Shown here piece by piece: positions 56,822-64,000 of a stretch of DNA of 64,000 nt. The notes under the pieces were generated by a model, which made no database searches, was not told where the DNA came from, and worked only from the letters and a program-made list of their open reading frames with translations. Origin of the DNA: Mycobacterium sp. ENV421 (GTDB lineage Bacteria > Actinomycetota > Actinomycetes > Mycobacteriales > Mycobacteriaceae); assembly GCF_002887815.1 (NCBI RefSeq), contig NZ_PDHO01000004.1, positions 186,001 to 250,000 of the forward strand, written 5' to 3'. How positions within the stretch are numbered: the first letter of the stretch is position 1; every line of letters starts with the position of its first letter. Both the position numbers and the translations under genes were made by a program.

Positions 56822-56849
56822 TCCAGCATGGTGCCATGACGGCGGCGTC

Positions 56850-57974
56850 CTACCGGGCGAACCGCGCGAGTAGGGGCCCGACGATGGCCAGGACGAAAAC
56901 ATAGGGCGTGGCCAGCGTTCCCACCGCGGTGACGGTGGTCCCCGCCAAGCCGATGATCACCAGGGAGAACTCCCCGCGGGCGACCAGCGCGGTGCCCGCG
57001 CGCAGCTGGCCCGGTCGGCCGACGCCGTCGCGGCGGGCCGCGTACACACCGGTGGCCACCTTGGTGATCGCGGTGACGGCGGCCAGCAGTACGGCCGCCG
57101 GCAGCATCGGCACCAGGTCCGCCGGTGCCACCGACAACCCGATCGCCACGAAGAACACCGCCGCGAACAAATCCCGCAACGGGCTCAGCACGGTGCGGGC
57201 CCGCTCGGCGGTCTCCCCCGTCAGTGTCAGCCCCACCAGGAACGCGCCCACCGCGGCCGAGGCGTGCAGATGTTCGGCCGCCGCGGCCACCAGCAGGGTC
57301 AGCCCCAGGATGCGCAACAGCAGTTGCTCGTCGTCGGGATGACTGATCAGCCGGCCCAGGTGATGACCCCATCGGTAGGACGCCGCGAACACCAGCACCA
57401 ATGCGACCATCGCAGCAGCCATCCACAGCAGCGCCTCCCACCACGTGCCGCCGGCCGCCAGCACAGCCAGCAGCGGCAGATAGGCGGCCATCGCGAAGTC
57501 CTCGAGCACCAGGATCGACAGCACGGCAGGCGTTTCCCGGTTGCCCAGCCGGCGCAGGTCGTTGAGCAGGCGCGCGATCACGCCCGAGGAGGAGATGAAC
57601 GTGATGCCTGCCATCGCCAGGATGCCGACGAAGTTCAGGCCGAGCAGCCAGCCGGCGATCGCACCCGGGGTGGCGTTGAGGACCAGGTCGACGCCGGCCG
57701 ACGGCAGATGTCGCCGCATGCTGGCGGCGAACTCACCGATGGAGAACTCCAGGCCCAGGGTCAGCAGGAGCAGCACCACGCCGATCGTGGCGCCGGTGGA
57801 CACGAACTCCCCCGCCGCGGGGACCGGCGCGATTCCGCCGTTGCCCAGGGCCAGTCCGGCGAGCAGGTAGAGCGGGATCGGTGACAGCGCGAACCGGCGC
57901 GCCAGGGTTCCGAGGATGGTCAGGACCGTGAAGATGACGCCGAGCTCGAGGAGTAGCGCCGCCGACACAGCCAC
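56850..57974 (-). CDS. CPA2-family K+(Na+)/H+ antiporter, KhtU/KefB-like membrane subunit
   Basis: The 374-residue protein has about eleven to twelve helices and the CPA2 landmarks LYLLAGLALGNGG, the FISSSGVIARLLNDL region and the ion-binding aspartate neighbourhood LEDFAMAAYLPLL. There is no C-terminal RCK domain; that function is supplied by the separate small protein at 57980, five bases upstream. Together they resemble KhtTU, a potassium/proton exchanger important at high pH or under cation stress. The start is ATG 57974. Confidence 0.87.
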   Translation of the reverse strand: MAVSAALLLELGVIFTVLTILGTLARRFALSPIPLYLLAGLALGNGGIAPVPAAGEFVSTGATIGVVLLLLTLGLEFSIGEFAASMRRHLPSAGVDLVLNATPGAIAGWLLGLNFVGILAMAGITFISSSGVIARLLNDLRRLGNRETPAVLSILVLEDFAMAAYLPLLAVLAAGGTWWEALLWMAAAMVALVLVFAASYRWGHHLGRLISHPDDEQLLLRILGLTLLVAAAAEHLHASAAVGAFLVGLTLTGETAERARTVLSPLRDLFAAVFFVAIGLSVAPADLVPMLPAAVLLAAVTAITKVATGVYAARRDGVGRPGQLRAGTALVARGEFSLVIIGLAGTTVTAVGTLATPYVFVLAIVGPLLARFAR

Positions 57975-57979
57975 TCAGA

Positions 57980-58462
57980 TCATCCTTGGTCGACGATTCG
58001 ACGGACGCCGGAAATGCCGTGCTCGGTGCCGATCACGATCAGGACATCGTGGGCGTGCAGCACCTGGTCGGGTTTCGGCGAGGCCAGCACCGCTTCGTCG
58101 CGCACGATCGCCACGATCGACGCGCCGGTGCGGGTCCGGGCCTTGGTATCGCCGAGCGGCCGGTCGACGAACGGCGACCCCGCCGCGATCTCGACCTGGC
58201 CGGCATCGAGGCCGGGCACTTCCTTGGTCAAGTCGGCGAAGCTCTCCACCATCCGCGGGGCACCGAGGATCTGGGCCAGCGCGTCGGCTTCCTCGTCGGT
58301 GAGTCGGAACACCGGGCGCGCTTGGTCGGGGTCGGGGGCGCCGTAGACGACGACTTCGAAATCACCGCCGCGCCGGGCGATCACACCGATGCGGTTGCCA
58401 TCGGCGTTGTCGAACTCATACCGCAGCCCGACTCCGGGCAGCAGGACTTCTTTGACCTCCAT
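57980..58462 (-). CDS. KhtT-like regulatory subunit with RCK_C (TrkA-C) domain
   Basis: The 160-residue soluble protein begins MEVKEVLLPGVGLRYEF, the usual start of KhtT-type proteins. It ends with an RCK_C domain (about 75-160; DRPLGDTKARTRTGASIVAIVRDE in parts, then LHAHDVLIVIGTEHGI). In Bacillus the KhtT domain binds c-di-AMP and controls KhtU. Two ATGs are possible (58471 and 58462); the second has GGAG at suitable spacing. It precedes the antiporter gene by five bases. Confidence 0.83.
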   Translation of the reverse strand: MEVKEVLLPGVGLRYEFDNADGNRIGVIARRGGDFEVVVYGAPDPDQARPVFRLTDEEADALAQILGAPRMVESFADLTKEVPGLDAGQVEIAAGSPFVDRPLGDTKARTRTGASIVAIVRDEAVLASPKPDQVLHAHDVLIVIGTEHGISGVRRIVDQG

Positions 58463-58496
58463 GGGCTCCATCCTCGGGTGGCGGCACCGATGTTGA

Positions 58497-59420
58497 CTAG
58501 CTTGCGGCCACCGTAGTCGCCGGTTGCCGGGTGGTGCTGGGCGCCCAGCCGGGCGGACCGAAGACGTAGCCCAGCCGGTCACGCCAGCGGCGCGCCGAGC
58601 GGACGTCGCGGGCGATCGCCGCGTACTCGTGGGTCTGCAACGTCCAGATGTTGAATGTGGTGACCGGCTTGGTGAGGCCGTAGTGCGGGCGGAACAGTTC
58701 GGGCTGAAATGTCCCGAACAGGCGATCCCAGATGATGAGGATGCCGCCGTAGTTCTTGTCCAGGTACTCCGGGTCCATCCCGTGATGCACACGGTGGTGC
58801 GACGGGGTGTTGAACACGAACTCGAAGGCCCGCGGCAGCTTGTCGATCCGTTCGGTGTGGATCCAGAACTGGTAGATCAGGCTGATCGAGAAGCTGGTGA
58901 ACACCATCCACGGCGGAACGCCCAACAGCGGCAACGGAATCCACATGATGATCTCGCCGCTGTTGTTCCACTTCTGCCGCAGCGCGGTCGCGAAGTTGAA
59001 ATAGCGGCTGGAGTGGTGCGCCTGGTGGGTGGCCCAGATCAGCCGGACCCGGTGGGCGGTGCGGTGGTAGGCGTAGAACAGCACGTCCACTCCGACGATC
59101 GCGATTACCCACGTGTACCACTTCGTCGGCGAGAGGTGCCACGGCGCGACGTACGCGTACAGCGCGGCGTAGCCGAGCAGAGCCAGGAACTTCCAGACGC
59201 CCATCGTCGCCACCGACATGAGCCCCATCGAGATCGAGGCCCACGCATCGCGGGTGTGGTAGGCGCCGGACGCCGGTTGTTCGGCTTCGGTCAGCCGTTC
59301 GAGCTTGCGGGCTGCGGTCCATTCGAGGATGAGCAGCACAAGGAAGAACGGGATCGCAAACAGCACCGGCTCACGCATCTGCGGCGGGAGAACGGACAAC
59401 AGTTCACCGATTCGTTCCAC
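58497..59420 (-). CDS. erg3: Sterol desaturase/fatty acid hydroxylase family membrane protein (Rv1814/Erg3-like)
   Basis: The 307-residue membrane protein has the di-iron histidine motifs HRTAH (119-123), HQAHH (132-136) and HHRVHH (208-213), spaced as in the fatty acid hydroxylase superfamily, and four or more helices. Family members add OH or a double bond to lipids or sterols. Mycobacteria do not make ergosterol, so the gene name is historical and the substrate unknown. Its ATG at 59420 begins MERIGELLSVLPPQ. It ends 34 bases before the KhtT-like gene. Confidence 0.88.
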   Translation of the reverse strand: MERIGELLSVLPPQMREPVLFAIPFFLVLLILEWTAARKLERLTEAEQPASGAYHTRDAWASISMGLMSVATMGVWKFLALLGYAALYAYVAPWHLSPTKWYTWVIAIVGVDVLFYAYHRTAHRVRLIWATHQAHHSSRYFNFATALRQKWNNSGEIIMWIPLPLLGVPPWMVFTSFSISLIYQFWIHTERIDKLPRAFEFVFNTPSHHRVHHGMDPEYLDKNYGGILIIWDRLFGTFQPELFRPHYGLTKPVTTFNIWTLQTHEYAAIARDVRSARRWRDRLGYVFGPPGWAPSTTRQPATTVAAS

Positions 59421-59485
59421 GCGACACCTCCCGGCGGGAGTCTAACGCGATCCGGGCCCGTTGTTAGACACGGCGTCAAGAAGCC

Positions 59486-61039
59486 TCAGCGGAAGCTGAG
59501 CACCTCGTCGCCCCAGGCGTGGCGGATCGGCCGGTCCAGGTCGTCGACGACGCGATCCCGGCGATCGATCACCAGCGTCGCGCGGTCGCCGTCCCGATAC
59601 GGCGCCCAGTGCGGCTGACCCAGGGGCACGTTCGGGTCACCGGTGGCCGCGAACGCCGTCCACCGGGCACGCATCCGCTCGGACAGCTCCTCGCCGGTCT
59701 TGAGTCCGCCGAGCTTGAACGTGACGTCGCGCGGACCCGAGATCAGGTTGCCCCACACGTAGATCAGTTCGGTGGCATGCGCGGCACCCAGTCGGATCGT
59801 CTTGAAAAGTGGTGTGGCCCAATCGAATCGGTAGAGGTAGACCGGCGCCACCGCGGTGTGCCCCTCGGCGAACCACACCGTCGGCATCCGGAAGCCGACG
59901 TCGCTGGCCACCCACAGGCTGCGGGTGCGGGCCATCTTCGCCGGGTACACCGAACTGACCTGCTCGGCGGTCGGCAGTTGCAGGCCCGGCTGGTCGTTGG
60001 CCATCTCGCTGAACATCGTGCGGACCGCCTTGGGCGCGATGGGCATCAGCGGTGAGCGCATCAGCCGGAACAGCGCGGCCTCGTTCTTGTTGGTGCCGAT
60101 CAGCAGCGGCACCGGGTGCGTCTTGCCGGCCCTGGCCAGCGTGACCGGGTAGTCCGGCACGAGATCCCCGTCGACGGTGGGCGCGAAGGCCAGCAACCCG
60201 GGTGTGGTGGCCGGGACGTGATCGAAGACGTGCTGTGACGCGTCGACCAGGGTCTCGACGGGAGCCCGGTGCGCCTCGGCCGCTGTCATGCCGAGCCGAT
60301 CGAGGAACAGCTCGGCCATGGTGCCCGCGCGCTCCGTGCCGTAGATCGAGGTGGCCGGCGCGCTTTGGGCGATGGCCCGGGAGAACAGGCCGGCGGCCTC
60401 CGGCACCGCCAGCAGCGTGGTGGTGATCGCGGCCCCGGCCGACTCACCGAACAACGTCACCCGGTCCGGGTCGCCGCCGAATTCGGCGATGTTGTCCTGA
60501 ACCCAGCGCAGCGCGGCCAGCACGTCGCGCAACGCGACGTTGCTGTCGAACCCGGCCGAGGAGAGGTCGAGGAAGCCCAGCGCGCCGAGCCGGTAGTTGA
60601 TCGTGACGACGACGACGTCGGAACCGGTCGCCAGCACGGTGCCGTCGTACATCGGCTGGCTACCCGACCCGAAGATGTAGGCGCCGCCGTGCACCCACAC
60701 CAGCACGGGCTTGGGGTCGCCGGTGGCCGATGCCCCGGTCCCGGACGGCGCCCAGATATTGAGGAACAGGCAGTCCTCGTCGGCGTGGGTGCCCAATCCC
60801 ATCGGGATGGGGCTGCGCGGCTGCGGGCTGACCGGACCGAACGTCGTCGCGTCGGCAACCTCGGTCCACGGCTGCGGAGCGACCGGCGCCCGCCAGCGCA
60901 GGTCTCCGACCGGCGGGGCGGCATAGCGAATGCCCTTCCACGTCGTGACCCGGCCGTCGTCGGCCCCGCGCACCGGCCCGTAGCGGGTCTGGACGACCGG
61001 GCTGTCCACGATCGGCCGCACGCTCGCATCCGCTGTCAT
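59486..61039 (-). CDS. Type B carboxylesterase
   Basis: The 517-residue esterase has the oxyanion motif WVHGGAYIFGSG, the EDCLFLNIWAP signature and the nucleophile elbow FGESAGA with S200; a glutamate and a histidine complete the triad further on. It hydrolyses carboxylic esters; no signal peptide is present, so it acts in the cytosol. The ATG at 61039 with the ribosome site AGGAGGA is preferred over the longer frame. The palindrome GATGTCG-ATGCA-CGACATC at 61064-61082 lies in its upstream region. Confidence 0.9.
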   Translation of the reverse strand: MTADASVRPIVDSPVVQTRYGPVRGADDGRVTTWKGIRYAAPPVGDLRWRAPVAPQPWTEVADATTFGPVSPQPRSPIPMGLGTHADEDCLFLNIWAPSGTGASATGDPKPVLVWVHGGAYIFGSGSQPMYDGTVLATGSDVVVVTINYRLGALGFLDLSSAGFDSNVALRDVLAALRWVQDNIAEFGGDPDRVTLFGESAGAAITTTLLAVPEAAGLFSRAIAQSAPATSIYGTERAGTMAELFLDRLGMTAAEAHRAPVETLVDASQHVFDHVPATTPGLLAFAPTVDGDLVPDYPVTLARAGKTHPVPLLIGTNKNEAALFRLMRSPLMPIAPKAVRTMFSEMANDQPGLQLPTAEQVSSVYPAKMARTRSLWVASDVGFRMPTVWFAEGHTAVAPVYLYRFDWATPLFKTIRLGAAHATELIYVWGNLISGPRDVTFKLGGLKTGEELSERMRARWTAFAATGDPNVPLGQPHWAPYRDGDRATLVIDRRDRVVDDLDRPIRHAWGDEVLSFR

Positions 61040-61063
61040 CGCTGTCCTCCTGCCACAAAGTGC

Positions 61064-61082
61064 GATGTCGATGCACGACATC
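61064..61082. promoter_or_regulatory. Palindromic operator candidate upstream of the esterase
   Basis: GATGTCG-ATGCA-CGACATC has perfect seven-base arms and a five-base spacer. It is 25 bases upstream of the esterase start. No regulator gene is adjacent. Confidence 0.5.
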
Positions 61083-61187
61083 ACCCATCCACGCTACCGA
61101 CGGGTAATGCGTCTGGGCGCGCGGCAGCTGGTCTATCCGGTCACCGCGGCGGCCACCTATGACGGCGGCCACACGTCTCGGCCCAGC

Positions 61188-61193
61188 TATCCT
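61188..61193 (+). promoter_or_regulatory. -10 box of the SMR pair, leaderless
   Basis: TATCCT ends seven bases before the GTG at 61201, which has no ribosome site. Transcription probably begins at that codon. Confidence 0.55.
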
Positions 61194-61200
61194 GACCCGC

Positions 61201-61545
61201 GTGCGGAAATGGGCGCTCCTGTTGGCCGCTATCACTGTGGAGGTCACCGGCACCCTGTCGCTGCGCGCGTCGCAAGACCATTCGGCGTGGCTGATTCTGG
61301 TGGTGTGTGGTTACCTCGCCTCGTTCTACTTCCTGGCGTTGGTGCTACGGGCCGGCATGCCGGTCGGGGTGGCCTACGGCGTCTGGGGTGCGGTCGGAAC
61401 CGCCGCGACGGCCATCCTGGCGGCGGTGATCTTCGGTGACCCGTTCACCGTCCCGATCGTCGCCGGGATCGGGTTGATCATCGCCGGCGTCCTGCTGGTC
61501 GAGCTCGGCTCGCGGAATCACGCCGGCCAGGAGGGCACGCCATGA
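61201..61545 (+). CDS. Small multidrug resistance (SMR) transporter, first subunit
   Basis: The 114-residue protein has four helices and the essential membrane glutamate E14 in AAITVEVTGTLSLRAS. It also has the SMR motifs GMPVGVAYGVWGAVG and GLIIAGVLLVELG. SMR proteins exchange cationic drugs or guanidinium-like ions for protons. The start is a leaderless GTG. Its stop overlaps the second SMR gene by four bases, suggesting an obligate heterodimer of the EbrAB or YkkCD kind. Confidence 0.9.
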   Translation: MRKWALLLAAITVEVTGTLSLRASQDHSAWLILVVCGYLASFYFLALVLRAGMPVGVAYGVWGAVGTAATAILAAVIFGDPFTVPIVAGIGLIIAGVLLVELGSRNHAGQEGTP

Positions 61546-61868
61546 TGTGGCTGACGCTGGCCGGGGCCATCCTCATCGAGGTGTGCGCGACCCTGTGTCT
61601 GCGTGCCTCGGACGGCTTCCGCAAGAAGGCGTGGGTCGCACCGATGCTGCTCGGCTATCTGGTGTCATTCACGTTGCTGTCGGTGACGCTGTCGCTGGGC
61701 ATGCCGGTCGGGGTGGCCTACGGCGTGTGGTCGGCGGCCGGTGTCGCGTTGATCGCGGTGATCGCCCGGGTGGTGTTCGCCGAGCCGCTGACGCCACTGA
61801 TGATGGGCGGCATCGCACTGATCATCGCGGGTGTGCTCACGATCGAACTGACCGGCGCCGTGGGCTGA
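61542..61868 (+). CDS. Small multidrug resistance (SMR) transporter, second subunit
   Basis: The 108-residue protein repeats the SMR plan with E13 in AILIEVCATLCLRAS, GMPVGVAYGVWSAAG and ALIIAGVLTIELTG. The two starts ATG ATG at 61542 leave the exact first residue open. Its last 32 bases overlap the 3' end of the convergent MFS gene. No guanidine riboswitch is seen upstream, since the transcript appears leaderless. Confidence 0.9.
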   Translation: MMWLTLAGAILIEVCATLCLRASDGFRKKAWVAPMLLGYLVSFTLLSVTLSLGMPVGVAYGVWSAAGVALIAVIARVVFAEPLTPLMMGGIALIIAGVLTIELTGAVG

Positions 61869-63030
61869 GAGCCCGGGCCAGCAGGACCGCCACCAGCCCG
61901 GCCACCGGAACGGTGAGCAGACCGGCTCGCAACGACACGGCGTCGGCGATCGCGCCCACGAGGATCGGTGAGCCGAGGAAGCCCGCCCGCATCAGCCAGG
62001 TCAGCACTGTCAGCCCGGTGCCCGGCCGCAGTCCGGGCAGCTCGTCGGCGGCGTGCATGGCACCGGGTACCAGGGTGGCCGAGCCGAATCCGGCGGCGGC
62101 GAATCCCGCGATGGTGCCGGGGATGCTGGGAAACGCCAGCGCGCCCGCCATGCCGGCGGCGACGATCACACCGCCGGCCCGGGCGACCGTGCACGGCCCC
62201 CATCGGTCGGTCAGCCGGTCGCCGACGAGGCGGCCGATGAACTGGAAGCCGACCAGTGCGACGTAGCCGAACGCGGCGAGCGCCGCGGGCGCCGACAGCG
62301 ACTCTCGCAGATACAACGTCGCCCACGAGCTGCCCGCGTCCTCGACTGCGGCACCGGCGATCGCAATGGCCACCAGCGCGGCCAGCGCGAGGTAGACACT
62401 GCGGCCCGCCCGGGCCGTGGCCCGCTCGCCCGCCGGGGTTTCGGTGTGGTCGTGGTCGGGACCGGGCAGCAGGTACCGGTAGGCGACCAGGCACACCGCA
62501 CTGAACAACACAGCGGATCCCGAGAGCTGCGCGACGCGGGGAATGCCGAGATAGATTGCGCCCGCGCCGATCAGGCCACCCAGTACCGCACCCGACGACC
62601 ACACCGCATGCAGCGAGTTGATGATGAAGCGGCCGTAGGCGCGTTGCACGCGCAGCCCGTGCACGTTTTGGGCGACGTCGGTCACCGAGTCGGCCGCACC
62701 GGCGCAGAACAGCGCGACCGCCAGCGTCGGGCCGGTGGGTGCCAGGCCGGCGGTGATTGTGAAGACGGCGATCAGCACGCTGCCCGCGACCGCCACCACC
62801 GAGGAGCGGTACCGACGGACCAGGGCCGCGGCGGTCACCCCGGTCAGGAGCGCACCCGCCGAGAACGCGGCCACCGCCAGGCCGAACGCCGAGTTGGACA
62901 GGCCGAGATCAGCCTTGATCTCGGGGAGGCGCGGCAGCAGGTTGGCGAACAGCGCGCCGTTCGTCAGGAACAGCGCGGCGCTGGCGATGCGGGCTCGCCG
63001 ATTTCGCGCAGCGAGTCCGGGGCCGCCCAT
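61837..63030 (-). CDS. Major facilitator superfamily transporter
   Basis: The 397-residue protein has about twelve helices. The N-half begins RIASAALFLTNGALFANLLPRLPEIKADLGLS in parts, the central loop is hydrophilic (DHDHTETPAGERATARAG), and the cytoplasmic motif is in RLVGDRLTDRWGP. It resembles FucP/YbjJ-type members, and the substrate cannot be told. The ATG at 63030 is chosen because the longer frame runs into the divergent malQ gene with no coding character. Its stop overlaps the SMR gene by 32 bases. Confidence 0.85.
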   Translation of the reverse strand: MGGPGLAARNRRARIASAALFLTNGALFANLLPRLPEIKADLGLSNSAFGLAVAAFSAGALLTGVTAAALVRRYRSSVVAVAGSVLIAVFTITAGLAPTGPTLAVALFCAGAADSVTDVAQNVHGLRVQRAYGRFIINSLHAVWSSGAVLGGLIGAGAIYLGIPRVAQLSGSAVLFSAVCLVAYRYLLPGPDHDHTETPAGERATARAGRSVYLALAALVAIAIAGAAVEDAGSSWATLYLRESLSAPAALAAFGYVALVGFQFIGRLVGDRLTDRWGPCTVARAGGVIVAAGMAGALAFPSIPGTIAGFAAAGFGSATLVPGAMHAADELPGLRPGTGLTVLTWLMRAGFLGSPILVGAIADAVSLRAGLLTVPVAGLVAVLLARALSPRRRSVRS

Positions 63031-63069
63031 GTGAGGCGAGGTTACGGGCAACCAAGCAAGATGGCACAC

Positions 63070-64000
63070 ATGACTGCTTCGTCGTTGGCTGAACTCGCCC
63101 ATCGGTTCGGTGTGGCCACCGAGTACCACGACTGGACCGGGCGGTCCGTGCCGGTCGAGGAGGACACCCTGGTGGCGGTGCTGGCCGCGCTCGGTGTCGA
63201 GGCCCGCACCGAAGAGGGCCGCGCCGCAGCGCTTTCGGCCGACGACACCCGGTATTGGTCCCGGGCGCTGCCACCGACGGTCGTCGGGCGCGCCGACAGC
63301 GAGACCTCGTTCTGGGCGCACGTCACCCACGGCGACCCGGCGCACGTCTGGGTTCGGCTGGAGGACGGCACGGTGCGCACCGGGGTGCGCCAGGCCGACA
63401 ACTTCACCCCGCCGCACGACCTGGACGGCAGGCTGGTCGGTGAGGCGACGTTCGTGCTTCCCGCCGATCTGCCGCTGGGCTACCACAGCGTCCATCTGAG
63501 CTCGGGGGGTCAGGAGTTCAGTACGCCGCTGATCATCACCCCGGCCTGGCTGGGGCTGCCGGCCCGGCTCGGCGCGCGGCGAACCTGGGGCCTGGCCACC
63601 CAGATCTACAGTGTGCGCTCCGAAAACTCCTGGGGGGTGGGCGATCTTGGTGACCTCACCGATCTCGCCGTGTGGGCCGGAGCGCGGCACGGGGCCGGTT
63701 ACATCCTGGTCAATCCGCTGCAGGCGGCCGCACCGACCCGGCCGATGGAGCCCTCCCCCTACCTGCCGACGTCGCGGCGGTTCACCAATCCGATCTACCT
63801 GCGCGTCGAGTCCGTTCCCGAATTCGCTCAGCTGCCCAAGCGCGGGCGGGTGTGGAAGCTGCGGGCCGCGGTTGCGGCCCGGTCACGCAAGATCGACACC
63901 ATCGACCGCGACTCGGCGTGGGCCGCGAAACGTACTGCGCTGAAAGCGATTTACCGGGTGCCCCGGTCGGCGGGCCGCGAGCTCGCCTTCGAGGCGTTCA
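63070..64000 (+). CDS. malQ: 4-alpha-glucanotransferase MalQ, C-terminus beyond window
   Basis: About 310 residues of the N-terminal part are visible. The text SLAELAHRFGVATEYHDWTG, YSVRSENSWGVGDLGDLTDLA and PMEPSPYLPTSRRFTNPIYLR in parts closely follows recalled M. tuberculosis MalQ (Rv1781c), including DTIDRDSAWAAKRTALK. The enzyme transfers glucan chains between maltodextrins. Catalytic residues lie beyond the edge. ATG 63070 fits the orthologue; ATG 63061 in the same frame would add three residues. In H37Rv malQ is well away from Rv1814, so synteny breaks before this point. Confidence 0.92.
   Translation, partial: MTASSLAELAHRFGVATEYHDWTGRSVPVEEDTLVAVLAALGVEARTEEGRAAALSADDTRYWSRALPPTVVGRADSETSFWAHVTHGDPAHVWVRLEDGTVRTGVRQADNFTPPHDLDGRLVGEATFVLPADLPLGYHSVHLSSGGQEFSTPLIITPAWLGLPARLGARRTWGLATQIYSVRSENSWGVGDLGDLTDLAVWAGARHGAGYILVNPLQAAAPTRPMEPSPYLPTSRRFTNPIYLRVESVPEFAQLPKRGRVWKLRAAVAARSRKIDTIDRDSAWAAKRTALKAIYRVPRSAGRELAFEAF

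Overview
The window is high-GC actinobacterial DNA, almost certainly from a mycobacterium of the fast-growing Mycolicibacterium type. From about 8.3 to 59.4 kb the gene order follows the Mycobacterium tuberculosis block Rv1862 down to Rv1814: adhA, apa, mod, ndh, ure, blaIR, gnd1, guaB1, two CNNM/CBS genes, glcB, gcvP, the resR/garA/gcvH cluster, the DUF881 genes, pgsA2, secA2, bacA and erg3. It runs in the orientation opposite to H37Rv numbering. Orthologue names rest on recalled protein sequences and gene order, not on a search. I see no rRNA, tRNA, insertion sequence, prophage or CRISPR array, and no gene-free stretch longer than 300 bases.

Left part (0-8.3 kb). A translationally coupled pair, a two-domain class III CoA-transferase and an aldehyde dehydrogenase cut by the window edge, faces a phosphoketolase. 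A CPBP membrane protease, a CGNR zinc-finger regulator and a small unknown protein follow. The last two diverge from a striking nested operator.

8.3-31.6 kb. Alcohol dehydrogenase, a GlsB-type membrane protein and the Apa antigen are followed by a molybdate permease and ATPase (modBC) whose binding-protein gene modA is missing. Then come an SDR-fold protein without its catalytic residues, an F420-type oxidoreductase, NDH-2, a haemophore-like protein, a PrrB-like histidine kinase with no adjacent regulator, and the full urease operon. A short tandem repeat between ureC and ureF creates two four-codon reading frames. An iron-linked gene with an IdeR-type box shares its upstream region with blaI/blaR1. 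gnd1, guaB1, two CNNM/CBS membrane proteins behind a leader reading frame, and a potassium channel end the section.

31.6-49.1 kb. This is core metabolism and envelope biology. It holds malate synthase, a membrane VWA-like protein, an alpha/beta hydrolase and glycine decarboxylase under a tandem glycine riboswitch. Two MerR-type regulators, GarA, GcvH, a DUF881-Sbp-DUF881 module, PgsA2 and SecA2 follow on one strand.

49.1-64 kb. The BacA-type importer meets a VOC-protein/flavoprotein operon whose promoter carries a perfect KstR-type steroid operator. This is followed by a TetR regulator with its own palindrome, a deazaflavin nitroreductase-like protein, a secreted serine protease, an amino-acid-oxidase-like flavoprotein and a KhtTU-like K+/H+ antiporter. 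The window ends with a sterol-desaturase-family protein, a type B esterase, a paired SMR transporter, an MFS transporter and the start of malQ.

Many promoters show a TANNNT -10 box 6-7 bases before the start codon, so several mRNAs are probably leaderless, as is common in mycobacteria.
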